Shown: positions 1-9,001, counted from the first letter of the stretch. The stretch is 64,000 nucleotides of DNA from Emcibacteraceae bacterium (GCA_041396985.1 JAWKXO010000001.1:310001-374000), one strand, 5' to 3'. Numbers and translations: made by a program. The notes: generated by a model from the sequence alone, not told the origin.

Positions 1-731
1 CGTTAAAGCAGTTAAAAGCCTCGGGCATTGATATATCAGCAATAAAAACCACACCTGAACAGGGTACCGGGACCGCTACTATTTTTGTTACCGAGAATAG
101 TGAAAATATGATTGCGGTTGCCGCGGGAGCCAATGCAAGCCTTTCACCGGAAGATATTATAGTCCACAAGGCAATTATAGAAAATTCTGACGCATTAATA
201 GTCCAGCTTGAAACGCCGCTTGAAACGGTTAGGGAAGCCCTTAAGATCGCTGTCAATGCAGGAGTGATGACAATTTTGAACCCCGCCCCTGCCGTAAAAG
301 TGATTGGTGATCTATTGAAATTATCCACCGTCCTGACCCCCAATGAAACGGAAGTGGAAGAGCTTGTCGGCATATATCCCAAAGATGATAAGACATGTGC
401 CGATGCCGTGAAAAATTTAAGAAAACTGGGTGCCAGCAATATTATTATTACGTTGGGTGACAAAGGCGTTTATTGTGCCTGTAGCGGGGAAGAAATTTTA
501 GTCCCGGCACCACAAGTTAAGGCGATTGATCCGACCGGAGCCGGTGACGTTTTCAATGGTGTGCTTGCCGTGGCACTTTCCACCGGGTTCGGTTATAGTG
601 AAAGTGCACGCATTGCATCAGCCGCTGCAACACTGTCTGTCACCAGAAAAGGCGCTGCAAACGCGGCCCCAGGCTGGACGGAAGTTGAATCATTCCTTAA
701 GGAAAATAATCAAGAGGCAAATAAATGTTAA
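1..731 (+). CDS. rbsK: Ribokinase (PfkB family), 5' end missing
   Basis: The reading frame is open from base 3 and runs into the window from the left, so the gene is 5'-truncated; the first in-frame ATG at 108 is internal. About 242 residues are visible of the roughly 305 usual for ribokinase. The PfkB C-terminal signature DPTGAGDVFNG, with the anion-hole glycines and catalytic Asp, is present. Before it lie the QGTGTATIFV and GAN segments typical of ribokinase rather than other PfkB sugar kinases. It would phosphorylate D-ribose to ribose 5-phosphate in the cytoplasm. The stop overlaps the start of the next gene by 7 bases, so it is translationally coupled to a ribose-type ABC importer. Family assignment is firm; ribose as substrate is inferred from motifs and context. 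Confidence 0.88.
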   Translation, partial: LKQLKASGIDISAIKTTPEQGTGTATIFVTENSENMIAVAAGANASLSPEDIIVHKAIIENSDALIVQLETPLETVREALKIAVNAGVMTILNPAPAVKVIGDLLKLSTVLTPNETEVEELVGIYPKDDKTCADAVKNLRKLGASNIIITLGDKGVYCACSGEEILVPAPQVKAIDPTGAGDVFNGVLAVALSTGFGYSESARIASAAATLSVTRKGAANAAPGWTEVESFLKENNQEANKC

Positions 732-1690
732 AAATCAAAATCGTCTTTTCCATCATTTTATTCAGCCTCTCATTATCCTCATGCGGTGACAGTAATACTG
801 AAAAAGCAGGGCAGAGCAATAACGGCCGTCCGAAGATAGCTTTAATAATGAAATCGCTAGCCAACGAATTTTTTGTCACTATGGCCGATGGGGCAACGGC
901 CCATCAAAGAGCCAATAGTGACAAATATGACCTAGTTGTAAATGGCATAAAGAATGAAACCGATCTGGCCCAGCAGGTCAACCTGATTGATCAGATGATC
1001 TCAGCCGGTGTAGACGCCATTGTCATTGCCCCGGCAGATTCAAAAGCCATTATTCCGGCCCTCGCCCGGGTCAGCAATGCCGGGATCAAGATCATAAATA
1101 TTGATAACCGTCTTGATCAAGATATATTGAAACAATATGAACTTTCCATTCCCTTTGTCGGACCGGATAATTTTATTGGCGCCGAAAAAGTAGGCGCTTA
1201 TCTGGCGAATAATTTGAAAACCGGTGATCAGGTGGCTATTCTTGAAGGCGTAACCACCGCTTATAATTCGCAGCAACGTACTGCCGGATTTATAAAAGCC
1301 CTGGAAGAAGGTGGAATTCAGCTGGTGGTTGAACAAAGTGCTGACTGGGACCAGACCAAAGCGGTCAGTGTTGCTTCAGCAATTCTTATCCAATATCCTA
1401 AGCTTGCCGCCATTCTCTGCGCCAATGACAGTATGGCCCTAGGCGCAATCGCCGCCATTAATCAGGCCGGTAAAGCGGGTCAGGTCAAGGTGGTTGGATT
1501 TGATAATATCCCGGCCGTCAGACAATTGCTAGAAAACGGCGCTCTGGTGGCAACAGCCGATCAGCATGCCGACCTTCTGGCGGTTTATGGGATTGAATAT
1601 GCCCTGGAACTGATTGGCGGCGCCAATGATCTTAACGACAGGGCGACACCCGTTGATCTGATAACCCCTGACAGCCTTAATGTAAAATAG
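725..1690 (+). CDS. rbsB: Sugar ABC transporter substrate-binding lipoprotein (RbsB-like)
   Basis: A 321-residue periplasmic binding protein of the Peripla_BP_4 (ribose/galactose) type. It starts with a hydrophobic signal ending in the lipobox LSSC, with Cys20 as the predicted lipid anchor. Typical segments are the N-terminal ALIMKSLANEFF strand and hinge, GVDAIVIAPADS and the C-terminal VVGFDNIP. It should capture a pentose or nucleoside-derived sugar and deliver it to the permease encoded downstream. Binding proteins of Gram-negative sugar importers are usually soluble, so the lipobox is somewhat unusual. The gene overlaps the kinase by 7 bases and lies 7 bases before the ATPase. The specific ligand is inferred from the operon (ribokinase, nucleoside hydrolase). 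Confidence 0.85.
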   Translation: MLKIKIVFSIILFSLSLSSCGDSNTEKAGQSNNGRPKIALIMKSLANEFFVTMADGATAHQRANSDKYDLVVNGIKNETDLAQQVNLIDQMISAGVDAIVIAPADSKAIIPALARVSNAGIKIINIDNRLDQDILKQYELSIPFVGPDNFIGAEKVGAYLANNLKTGDQVAILEGVTTAYNSQQRTAGFIKALEEGGIQLVVEQSADWDQTKAVSVASAILIQYPKLAAILCANDSMALGAIAAINQAGKAGQVKVVGFDNIPAVRQLLENGALVATADQHADLLAVYGIEYALELIGGANDLNDRATPVDLITPDSLNVK

Positions 1691-1697
1691 GTTTTTC

Positions 1698-3269
1698 ATG
1701 CAACCACTTCTCACCATTAATGATCTGAAAAAATCCTTTGCCGGTCCGGTGCTTAAAGGCATTCATCTGACAATAAGCAAAGGTGAAATTCATTCAATCA
1801 TCGGGGAAAACGGGGCTGGAAAATCAACCCTGATGAATATCATTACCGGGCAACTGGCTGCCGATGAAGGGGTATTATGCTTTAACGGTGAAATTTATAA
1901 TCCAAAATCACCCAACGATGCCTATCACTTGGGAATATCGAGCGCCGCACAGGAATTAAGCATTATTGACACCCTTACCGTTGCTGAAAATATCATGTTA
2001 AGAAATCTGCCCCGGAAACGCGGTTTTATTGACTGGAAAAAACTAAAAAAAACCGCGCGGCACTATCTGGATATGGTAGGACTGAATCATATTGACGAAA
2101 TGAGCAAAGCAGACAAGCTATCAGTGGGTGAATGCCAGCTGCTGGAACTGGCAAAGGCACTAGCGATTGAGACCTTCTCAGCCTTTAAATTACTTATTCT
2201 TGATGAGCCAACGGCCGCTTTATCCGGGCTACAGGCCGATAAGCTCCATTCAATAATTCATGACTTAAGCCGGAACAAAGGTATCAGTGTTATATATATC
2301 AGCCATCGACTTGAAGATGTCAGACAGATTTCAGACAGCATTTCTGTTATGCGGGACGGGCTGATTGTGGCAACGGAAAAGGCGTCCGACCTTACCGTTG
2401 AGCGAATGATACATTTAATGTCGGGAAAAGCCTTGAAAGAACGATATATTCAGAGAGAGGATAAACCCGCTTCACCAAAACCGGCTTTGCAAATTCAAAA
2501 TGTAAAAACAAAGAATTTTAAGCTGCCTCTGAATATCACATTTCAGGTAGGCGAAGTGGTTGGCATTGCCGGTCTCGCCGGATCAGGCCGAACAGAATTG
2601 CTTGAAACGCTTTTCGGCTTAAGATCCCGGCTTGGAGGAGACGTGCTGCTGATCAATGAAAACGGCCAAATATATATTCAAACCCCGCATCAGGCCGTTT
2701 TGGGTGGCATTGGATATTTAAGTAAAGACCGCAAAAAAACAGGCATTTTTTCCGGTCTTTCGCTGCTTTCAAACATAACTTTACCGGGCATAAATTCACT
2801 TGCCTATAAATTCGGCTTAATTGACAGGAAACAGGAACGGATCATCGGGCAAAATTACATCAAAAATCTTGCCATAAAATGCTCCAACGAAAACCAGACT
2901 ATTGAAACATTAAGCGGCGGAAATCAACAGAAGGCCCTGTTCGCCCGCTGGCTGCATGGCGGATCACAAATATTGCTCCTTGATGAGCCGACGAGAGGCG
3001 TTGATATTGGTGCCAAACATATGATTTATGACCTGATCAAGAATTTAAGAAATCAGGGCAAAACCATTATTGCCGCCTCCAGCGAAATTGAAGAACTTAT
3101 GAGAATTTCCGACAGGATACTGGTTCTTTCCAATTATAAAATCGTGAAAGAATTTTTGCCAGATCAATGGTCGGAAAATGATATTCTTGCCGCTGCTTTT
3201 TCAGAATATAAAACGGCCAAATCAAGTGAACCCGATACCCATAAAATGACAGCAAGGGGGGTTGAATAA
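1698..3269 (+). CDS. rbsA: Sugar ABC transporter ATP-binding protein, two ABC domains (RbsA-like)
   Basis: 523 residues, the usual length of RbsA/MglA/XylG proteins with two fused ABC domains. The first half has a complete Walker A (GENGAGKST near residue 37), a signature-like LSVGE and Walker B LLILDEPTAAL. The second half has the degenerate Walker A GLAGSGRTE expected in this family, a good signature LSGGNQQ and Walker B ILLLDEPTRGVD. It energises sugar import with the permease encoded 2 bases downstream. The family is clear; ribose is the likeliest substrate because of the ribokinase in the same operon, but xylose-type or general nucleoside importers share this architecture. Confidence 0.9.
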   Translation: MQPLLTINDLKKSFAGPVLKGIHLTISKGEIHSIIGENGAGKSTLMNIITGQLAADEGVLCFNGEIYNPKSPNDAYHLGISSAAQELSIIDTLTVAENIMLRNLPRKRGFIDWKKLKKTARHYLDMVGLNHIDEMSKADKLSVGECQLLELAKALAIETFSAFKLLILDEPTAALSGLQADKLHSIIHDLSRNKGISVIYISHRLEDVRQISDSISVMRDGLIVATEKASDLTVERMIHLMSGKALKERYIQREDKPASPKPALQIQNVKTKNFKLPLNITFQVGEVVGIAGLAGSGRTELLETLFGLRSRLGGDVLLINENGQIYIQTPHQAVLGGIGYLSKDRKKTGIFSGLSLLSNITLPGINSLAYKFGLIDRKQERIIGQNYIKNLAIKCSNENQTIETLSGGNQQKALFARWLHGGSQILLLDEPTRGVDIGAKHMIYDLIKNLRNQGKTIIAASSEIEELMRISDRILVLSNYKIVKEFLPDQWSENDILAAAFSEYKTAKSSEPDTHKMTARGVE

Positions 3270-3271
3270 AC

Positions 3272-4228
3272 ATGTCTAAAATTGCTTTTTTCCGCCGGAA
3301 TATTGAACAGTATTTTATTTTATCTTCGCTTATATTGCTGATCATCTTTTTTGGCTTCCTGTCGGATAATTTTCTGACGCTAACGACTTTTACCACAATT
3401 TTAAATCAGTTGCCGTCATTGATTGTGGTGACGATCGGCATGACACTGGTTCTGATTGTCGCTGACATTGATTTATCCGTAGGTTCTGTGCTTGGTTTAA
3501 GCGCCGCTGTGATTGGTGTTACAGCAATCGGATTTGATTTGCCCCTGCCCCTTGCCTGTCTGTCGGGCATAATAATTGGTGCCCTCTGCGGTCTGGTTAA
3601 TGGGATTTTATCAACTTATTTTTCCCTGCCCTCCTTCATCGTGACCCTTGGCATGCTGGAAATGGCGCGTGGGGCTTCCTATATGACGACAAATTCCCAG
3701 ACCATTTTTATAGGCCCGGAAATTCAGGCGATTTCGCTGCCGCTAAAACATATCGGTATTTCACCTGCCCTGATCATTTCCTTGCTAATTGTTGTTTTTG
3801 CCTATTTGTTACTGGAGCGAACCGTATTTGGACGAACCATTGTTGCACTGGGCACCAACAGCAAGGCAGCCATTTTATCAGGTATCGAGGTGAAAAAATT
3901 CCGCCTGGTGGTTTTAACTTCGTCCGGTGCACTGGCGGGTTTGGGGGGTCTTTTTAACGCCGCCTATCTTGGGGCCGCGGATCCCAATGCCGGAACCGGA
4001 CTTGAACTATCGGCCATTGCCGCAGCGGTGATTGGCGGCACCAGTCTTATGGGCGGCAGGGGATCAATATTTGGCGCGCTGGCTGGCGTGCTGATCATCG
4101 CCATTTTACAAAACGGCCTGGCACAGATTGGTGTTGCCGAACCGACAAAAAGACTGATTACCGGAGCCGTCATAATTATCGCCGTATTGTTTGACCGAAT
4201 AAAATCCCGGAAAGACGTTATTAGTTAA
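3272..4228 (+). CDS. rbsC: Sugar ABC transporter permease (RbsC-like)
   Basis: A 318-residue, highly hydrophobic protein of the BPD_transp_2 family, close in length to RbsC. It shows family hallmarks: MTLVLIVADIDLSVGSVLGL near residue 58, PSFIVTLGML, the cytoplasmic-loop coupling region GRTIVALGTNSKAAILSGI, and AAVIGGTSLMGGRGSIFG. It forms the membrane channel for the importer whose ATPase gene ends 3 bases upstream. A short gap of 43 bases separates it from the nucleoside hydrolase gene, which probably shares the transcript. Confidence 0.9.
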   Translation: MSKIAFFRRNIEQYFILSSLILLIIFFGFLSDNFLTLTTFTTILNQLPSLIVVTIGMTLVLIVADIDLSVGSVLGLSAAVIGVTAIGFDLPLPLACLSGIIIGALCGLVNGILSTYFSLPSFIVTLGMLEMARGASYMTTNSQTIFIGPEIQAISLPLKHIGISPALIISLLIVVFAYLLLERTVFGRTIVALGTNSKAAILSGIEVKKFRLVVLTSSGALAGLGGLFNAAYLGAADPNAGTGLELSAIAAAVIGGTSLMGGRGSIFGALAGVLIIAILQNGLAQIGVAEPTKRLITGAVIIIAVLFDRIKSRKDVIS

Positions 4229-4271
4229 TATTTGAAATTTCATCATTTTGAGAATGAAAGGAAAAAATAAA

Positions 4272-5342
4272 ATGACCCAGAATAATAATATAAACCGTCG
4301 GGGTGTTCTTATGGCCCCATTAATGGCTGCATTATTGCCACTGCTGTCATCTGCACCCGCCATCGCACAAGGTGCGCGAAGAAAAATTATCCTTGATGTG
4401 GATACAGGTGTTGATGACGCGGCGGCCATACTGATCGCTAATATTGCCCCATCGGTTGAATTGCTCGGGATCACATCGGTAAATGGGAACACCAATATTA
4501 ACAATGCTACCCGCAATTCCGTGTTCATTAAACAAAAGTTCAATATTAAAGCGCCCGTACTTAAAGGCGCAGACAAACCCATTAACGGAATTTATGTGGA
4601 GGATAAAAAGTTCCATGGAAAGGACGGATTGGGCGATGCGTACGACATGAGTGCAACTGATTTATCAGTTCCAAAAATTACGGCACATGAATTTATTATA
4701 AAAACGGTCAATGAAAACCCGGGGGAAGTGACAATTGTTTCGGTTGGCCCCTCCACCAATCTGGCACTTGCCATCCAGAAAGAACCGGATTTCGTGAAAA
4801 AGGTCCATTCTGTGGTTATTATGGGTGGTGCCGCGGGCTTTAATGGTCAAATGGGAAATGTTTCTCCGGTAGCAGAATTTAATATTTTTACCGACCCCGA
4901 AGCGTCGGACATTGTGATGGAGGCTGACTGGCCGCTGACCATGGTCGGACTTGATGTTACCTATTCCGCGCCTACTTATGACAGTTATTTTGACGAGCTG
5001 GTCAAATCCGCCAGTGAAGCCGGTCAGTTTATAAAAAATATCAATCAGTATTATATTAATTCCTATGAAAAGGATCGTGGCGTGCGGGCCTCAAACCAGC
5101 ATGATTCAATGGCACTGATGTATTTGCTGCATCCGGAAATATTCACTACCCGCCGCGGAAAAATAAAAGTCTCAACTGAAAGTGCATTTTCACGCGGTCA
5201 GACCATTTTCTGTCCTGAAGAGCATAGTTTTGCGTCGCAGGAAGGATGGCGTGAACGACCCGTTCATCAGGCCTGTGCAACTGTAAATTCTGATGCTTTC
5301 CTGAATTTATTCCGCCAGTATATAAACATGTATAGGAATTAA
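4272..5342 (+). CDS. Exported nucleoside hydrolase (IunH family)
   Basis: Inosine-uridine-preferring nucleoside hydrolase family. The ATG at 4272 is chosen over the in-frame ATG at 4248 because AAAGGA lies about 10 bases before it and the protein then begins just ahead of an NRRGVLM Tat-like motif, a hydrophobic stretch and an AIAQG cleavage site. The calcium/ribose-binding Asp cluster is present as DVDTGVDDAAA, followed by MGGAAGFNGQMGN, AEFNIFTDPEAS and the later HDSMA histidine. It should hydrolyse nucleosides to base and ribose outside the cytoplasm. Encoded directly behind a ribose-type importer and ribokinase, it suggests the operon takes ribose from periplasmic nucleosides. Some relatives act in the cytoplasm; the signal peptide argues against that here. 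Confidence 0.88.
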   Translation: MTQNNNINRRGVLMAPLMAALLPLLSSAPAIAQGARRKIILDVDTGVDDAAAILIANIAPSVELLGITSVNGNTNINNATRNSVFIKQKFNIKAPVLKGADKPINGIYVEDKKFHGKDGLGDAYDMSATDLSVPKITAHEFIIKTVNENPGEVTIVSVGPSTNLALAIQKEPDFVKKVHSVVIMGGAAGFNGQMGNVSPVAEFNIFTDPEASDIVMEADWPLTMVGLDVTYSAPTYDSYFDELVKSASEAGQFIKNINQYYINSYEKDRGVRASNQHDSMALMYLLHPEIFTTRRGKIKVSTESAFSRGQTIFCPEEHSFASQEGWRERPVHQACATVNSDAFLNLFRQYINMYRN

Positions 5343-5365
5343 GAGATTTAAAGAAAGTAACTCTA

Positions 5366-5397
5366 AATAACAGGCACCGAATCAGGTGCCTGTTATT
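5366..5397. terminator. Hairpin, probably a bidirectional terminator
   Basis: A perfect 13-bp stem (AATAACAGGCACC pairing with GGTGCCTGTTATT) encloses a 6-base loop between the convergent nucleoside hydrolase gene (ending 5342) and the minus-strand gene ending at 5419. The A/T-rich stem bases supply short U-rich tails in both directions, so it could stop both transcripts. No long T-run is present. Confidence 0.6.
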
Positions 5398-5418
5398 CGT
5401 GTTAATTTATTCGATCTG

Positions 5419-6585
5419 TCAATAAATTGAGTTTTTAAGCATTTGATAGGGAATACGCCATAAAATAGGCATATTTTCCATAAATTTTATTTTATTCATT
5501 AATTTTGATCTGGAAATAGCCTTGCGAATTGCTTCTGCCAGTTCAGGATTGTTCTGTCTTAACGCCTCTTTCGCCATAGGCTCATATTCCGGATTGCCTT
5601 CTACATCATTAATATAAATATTTGGTATTTCAGAATAATGATATTTTTCTTTATCAAATAATACACATTTATCCAGACACCCCGCCAGATCCAAAGCGAT
5701 CATAGTACGATAACATTTTTCGCAATGTGAACAATTCACTTCATCCTGCCCTGATCCATCCTTTCCACGAATACAGACATGCAGATTTTTTAATGCAATA
5801 TCCTGATTGGCCAAAAGTTTCACTTTATCAAACCTGTTTAAGCCATCACCATCATCAATAAAACTTGTTCTGCTTGTCGAGAATAGAGGATCAGTAACAG
5901 GATGTGATCCCCAACAATCCAAATAAGTATATCTGCTAACACTTGAAGGAATAAAAATTTCTGCAAAATAATTTTCAAACATCAACCCTATTGATGCCAA
6001 AGCAGCGCCATGAGAAATTGCCTGCCACCTTGTTTTCTGCCAACGAGTTTGCCGTATGTTAGTTCTTACAATGATAATTTCCTGCCCCATTTCCTTGACC
6101 ACTTTAGATATGCGGGCACTATGTATCCTAAATTCTTCTGATTTAGAAATTGAAAGATCAAAACCGTGAATTAGTATTTTATATTTTGCTCTTGGTTTAT
6201 TATAGGCCGTATAGAATGCATCAACACCTGAAGAAAAAAACGAAGCTGAATTATCAGGCAGCGTTTTGTTTACTTTTTCAATATTATCCGCTTTTATTTT
6301 TATAATATTTGTCCCCATATTCCAGTCGAACCAAAATCTCTGGATATTATTTACGCCATCAAGAAGGCGTTGATCTACAGGAAGCGAAATTACCAAATCC
6401 TCATTTATAGTCGACGCCATAGGAAGCAAAGCCACCAGCCAGGGGTTCCCCGTTTCAGAAACCTCAAATTGGGCCGGATATTCGTACCAGTATTCATCAA
6501 TATAACCGTCATCATATCTGACAAAGCCAGTGATCCGCTTGACCCCCTCTGATATATCCGAAATTTCGGTTTTGATTAATTCCAT
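5419..6585 (-). CDS. PP-loop/QueC-like protein of unknown function, copy A
   Basis: 388 residues. The centre carries FFSSGVDAFYT, which resembles the SGGxDS PP-loop of N-type ATP pyrophosphatases (QueC, asparagine synthetase, ExsB) but reads S-G-V-D-A. Downstream are HGFDLS, an HGAALASI stretch, a GSHPVTDPLFST segment and a cysteine cluster (HVCIRG, then CSHCEKCYRTM) resembling the zinc site of QueC. I recall similar proteins as uncharacterised genes in bacterial surface-polysaccharide and accessory clusters; the function is unknown. AAGGAAA precedes the ATG. It is the downstream member of a tandem pair with the gene at 6660-7826, equal in length and alike throughout, separated by 74 AT-rich bases. 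ATP-dependent activation chemistry is an inference from fold motifs only. Confidence 0.75.
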   Translation of the reverse strand: MELIKTEISDISEGVKRITGFVRYDDGYIDEYWYEYPAQFEVSETGNPWLVALLPMASTINEDLVISLPVDQRLLDGVNNIQRFWFDWNMGTNIIKIKADNIEKVNKTLPDNSASFFSSGVDAFYTAYNKPRAKYKILIHGFDLSISKSEEFRIHSARISKVVKEMGQEIIIVRTNIRQTRWQKTRWQAISHGAALASIGLMFENYFAEIFIPSSVSRYTYLDCWGSHPVTDPLFSTSRTSFIDDGDGLNRFDKVKLLANQDIALKNLHVCIRGKDGSGQDEVNCSHCEKCYRTMIALDLAGCLDKCVLFDKEKYHYSEIPNIYINDVEGNPEYEPMAKEALRQNNPELAEAIRKAISRSKLMNKIKFMENMPILWRIPYQMLKNSIY

Positions 6586-6659
6586 TCTGAATTTCCTTAT
6601 TATTTTATTATAATCTTCTTATTAAAAACTTTTCTATAGCCCATATGTTAACTTCTTAA

Positions 6660-7826
6660 TCAATAAATGGAATTCTCCATCATTTTATGGGGAATATACC
6701 ATAAAAACGGGACCTTTTTCAAAAATCCCAATCTGATGATCAGTTTTGATCTTCTTATCGCTTTATAAATTGCAGTGGCAAGTTCAGGATTGTTCTGACG
6801 CAATGCCTCCTCTGCCATTTCATGATATTCCGGTGCTGTGAATGCATCGGTTACAAACATGTAGGGAATTTCTTCATAATTAAATTTTTCCATATCAAAC
6901 AAGTCACATTTCTCAAGGCATCCAGCGAGTTCTAATGCAATCATTGTACGGTAGCATTTTTCACAGTGTGAACAATTAACTTCATCCTGACCAGTTCCGT
7001 CCTTGCCTCGGATACAGACATGAAGATGCCGCAAGGCATAATCATACCCTGCTAGAAATTTAATTTTATCAAGCCGACTGAGGCCGTCACCGTCAGTGAT
7101 AATATTTGTTGTGCTTGTTGAAAATAATGGATCGGTTAAAGGATGTGAGCCCCAGCAATATAGGTCAGAATAATCGCCCATACTCGACGGAATGAATATT
7201 TCTGAAAAATGCTTTTCAAACAAAAGAGCTATCGAAGCAAGTGCTGCACCATGTGAAATAGCCTGCCATCTTGTTTGTTTCCATCTTGTCTGTCTTATAT
7301 TTGTTTTTACAAAGACCAGCTCTTCACCAAGTTTCTCTACAACGCCAGAAATTCTATTTAAATGCGCTTCAAATTCTGCTTCTTTACTTACTGAAAGATC
7401 AAATCCATGAATAAGAATTTTATTACTTGATCTTGGTTTATTATAGGCCGTATAGAATGCGTCAACGCCAGAAGAAAAAAATGAAGCAGCCTCTTTTGAA
7501 TTTTTGTCACCTGCTTTAGCAATATTATCTGCTTTAAGTTTTACGATAAATGTTCCTTTATCCCAGGAGTGCCAAAACCTCATAATATCGTTTGCACCGT
7601 CCAACAAGCGCTGATCAACCGGCAATGAAATTTCCAAATCTTCGTTTATCGTTGCCGCCATTGGGAGAAGAGCCGCAAGCCACGGATTACCCGTATCGGA
7701 AATTTCAAAATAAGCCGGATATTCGTACCAGTATTCATCAATATAACCATCATTATATTGGACAAATCCTGTAATACGCTTTCGATTGTCGGCAACTTCT
7801 GTAATTTCAGTTTTAACTAATTTCAT
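6660..7826 (-). CDS. PP-loop/QueC-like protein of unknown function, copy B
   Basis: A 388-residue paralogue of the next gene on this strand. It has the same landmarks: FFSSGVDAFYT, HGFDLSVSK, QAISHGAALASI, GSHPLTDPLFSTST, HVCIRGKDGTGQDEVNCSHC and CEKCYRTMIALELAGC. Both also end in NSIY. The shared length and collinear motifs mark a tandem duplication, while many substitutions between motifs show that the copies have diverged. The start has AGGG about 8 bases upstream. A 161-base AT-rich region separates it from the divergent YkgJ-type gene and should hold its promoter. The role is unknown; the motif set suggests an adenylating or ATP-pyrophosphatase enzyme with a structural zinc. Confidence 0.75.
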   Translation of the reverse strand: MKLVKTEITEVADNRKRITGFVQYNDGYIDEYWYEYPAYFEISDTGNPWLAALLPMAATINEDLEISLPVDQRLLDGANDIMRFWHSWDKGTFIVKLKADNIAKAGDKNSKEAASFFSSGVDAFYTAYNKPRSSNKILIHGFDLSVSKEAEFEAHLNRISGVVEKLGEELVFVKTNIRQTRWKQTRWQAISHGAALASIALLFEKHFSEIFIPSSMGDYSDLYCWGSHPLTDPLFSTSTTNIITDGDGLSRLDKIKFLAGYDYALRHLHVCIRGKDGTGQDEVNCSHCEKCYRTMIALELAGCLEKCDLFDMEKFNYEEIPYMFVTDAFTAPEYHEMAEEALRQNNPELATAIYKAIRRSKLIIRLGFLKKVPFLWYIPHKMMENSIY

Positions 7827-7987
7827 TTATACAACCCTGATACACAACTCCACATTCCTCTGTGAAGAAAAATAAACTACTGCAAATTCTTCAATAAATT
7901 ACTAACATGACAAAATTTAATAATATTTACAAAAGCCTGATGAATATATAAAATTTATTTGTTAATCAGATATTAATTGAGGTTGTT

Positions 7988-8575
7988 TTGAACAAGACGG
8001 CACAGGTATATCTCGTTCGTGATCGTCAATGCGGTGATTGTACGGTTTGCTGTACTGTTCTTTCCATAAACAGTTCGGAATTTGTTAAACAGCCAAACTT
8101 TACCTGCCCGAACCTGCTGAAAAATGGTGGCTGCTCAATATACAAGTCGCGACCCGATGTTTGCCAAAAATGGTTTTGTGCCTGGCGCAATTTACCTGAT
8201 CTTGATGAAAGCTGGCGCCCGGACAAGATGGGTGTGTTACTTGAATTTGCTGAAGAAAATTATCCACCACCCTTTTCGGGCAGAGTAGGATTTCGCTTCA
8301 CTGTACTAAACAAGAGGAAAATTGAAAATAATAAAAAACTGGCAAAATTTATTATCAGGCAGATGAGAAATGGTGTGCCCTGCATCCTGACTTATGGGAA
8401 TGAGAAAAATACAGAGCCGGTAACAGCTTTTCTGAATATAGCACTCTATAATGCCGTGAAATCCAATAGTATTGATAATGTTTTACTTGAACTAAAAAAA
8501 GCAATCCAGGCATGCGAAAAAATGCCAAAAATGAAGGTGAATATTGAAAATGGTCAATTGGTTTATGAAAAATAA
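7988..8575 (+). CDS. YkgJ-family cysteine cluster protein
   Basis: 195 residues, beginning with a TTG codon that follows GAGG by 5 bases; no better in-frame ATG precedes the cysteine-rich domain. The N-terminus has the family pattern CGDCTVCCTVL, then CPNLLKNGGCSIY and RPDVCQKWFCAW. These conserved cysteines define the YkgJ/CxxCxxCC family, thought to bind zinc or iron; the biochemical role is not established. The C-terminal half has no motif I recognise. It is divergent from the QueC-like pair across a shared AT-rich intergenic region, so co-regulation is possible but unproven. Confidence 0.75.
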   Translation: MNKTAQVYLVRDRQCGDCTVCCTVLSINSSEFVKQPNFTCPNLLKNGGCSIYKSRPDVCQKWFCAWRNLPDLDESWRPDKMGVLLEFAEENYPPPFSGRVGFRFTVLNKRKIENNKKLAKFIIRQMRNGVPCILTYGNEKNTEPVTAFLNIALYNAVKSNSIDNVLLELKKAIQACEKMPKMKVNIENGQLVYEK

Positions 8576-8666
8576 TAATTTTTTCCACATGTTTGACACA
8601 TTTTTCTTTATAATCCTTACAGTTTTAATGAAATTTTTCATAAACTAATGAAGGAGGAAATATTAA

Positions 8667-8993
8667 ATGACTACTAAAAACACATTTTTTACAGTTTTAT
8701 TGTCAGCGACCGTATTCTTGATTTCGTCTTGCGGCAATGATGAAAACAGTTCAAACAATAATATGGAAAATAAGGCAGCAGCCACAGCAGAAAGCAGCAT
8801 GAGTTCTGCCGACGCCATGATGGATGATGCCAAACAAAAAGCGGGCGAAGTTGCTGATAAAGCCGGGGAGATGGCTGATGATGCCATGGATAAAGCCGGT
8901 GAAATGGCGGATGAAGTAAAAGAAGCCGGCGAAGATGCCATGGATGCCGTTAAAGATAAAGCGGCCGAGCTAAAAACCAATCCACCAATGTAA
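8667..8993 (+). CDS. Small lipoprotein with Ala/Glu/Lys-rich helical repeats
   Basis: 108 residues with a very strong Shine-Dalgarno (AAGGAGGAAA at 8651-8660). A hydrophobic signal ends in the lipobox ISSC, with Cys22 as the lipidation site. An Asn/Ser linker follows, then about 70 residues of near-repeats built on DKAGEMADDAMDKAGEMAD, with charged residues spaced as in amphipathic helices. This composition resembles LEA-like, YtxH or entericidin-type small proteins linked to envelope or desiccation stress. No catalytic motif is present. Function is unknown; an abundant envelope protein is inferred from the RBS and composition. Confidence 0.7.
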   Translation: MTTKNTFFTVLLSATVFLISSCGNDENSSNNNMENKAAATAESSMSSADAMMDDAKQKAGEVADKAGEMADDAMDKAGEMADEVKEAGEDAMDAVKDKAAELKTNPPM

Positions 8994-9001
8994 GACCAAT
9001 A

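Noticed and set aside
526..789. Overlapping open frame on the plus strand across the ribokinase end
   Set aside because: It is in another frame of two well-supported genes and has no homology-like motif or ribosome site.
8593..8614. TTGACA and TATAAT upstream of the small lipoprotein as a sigma-70 promoter
   Set aside because: Both hexamers are perfect but only 10 bases apart, far short of the 16-18 needed.
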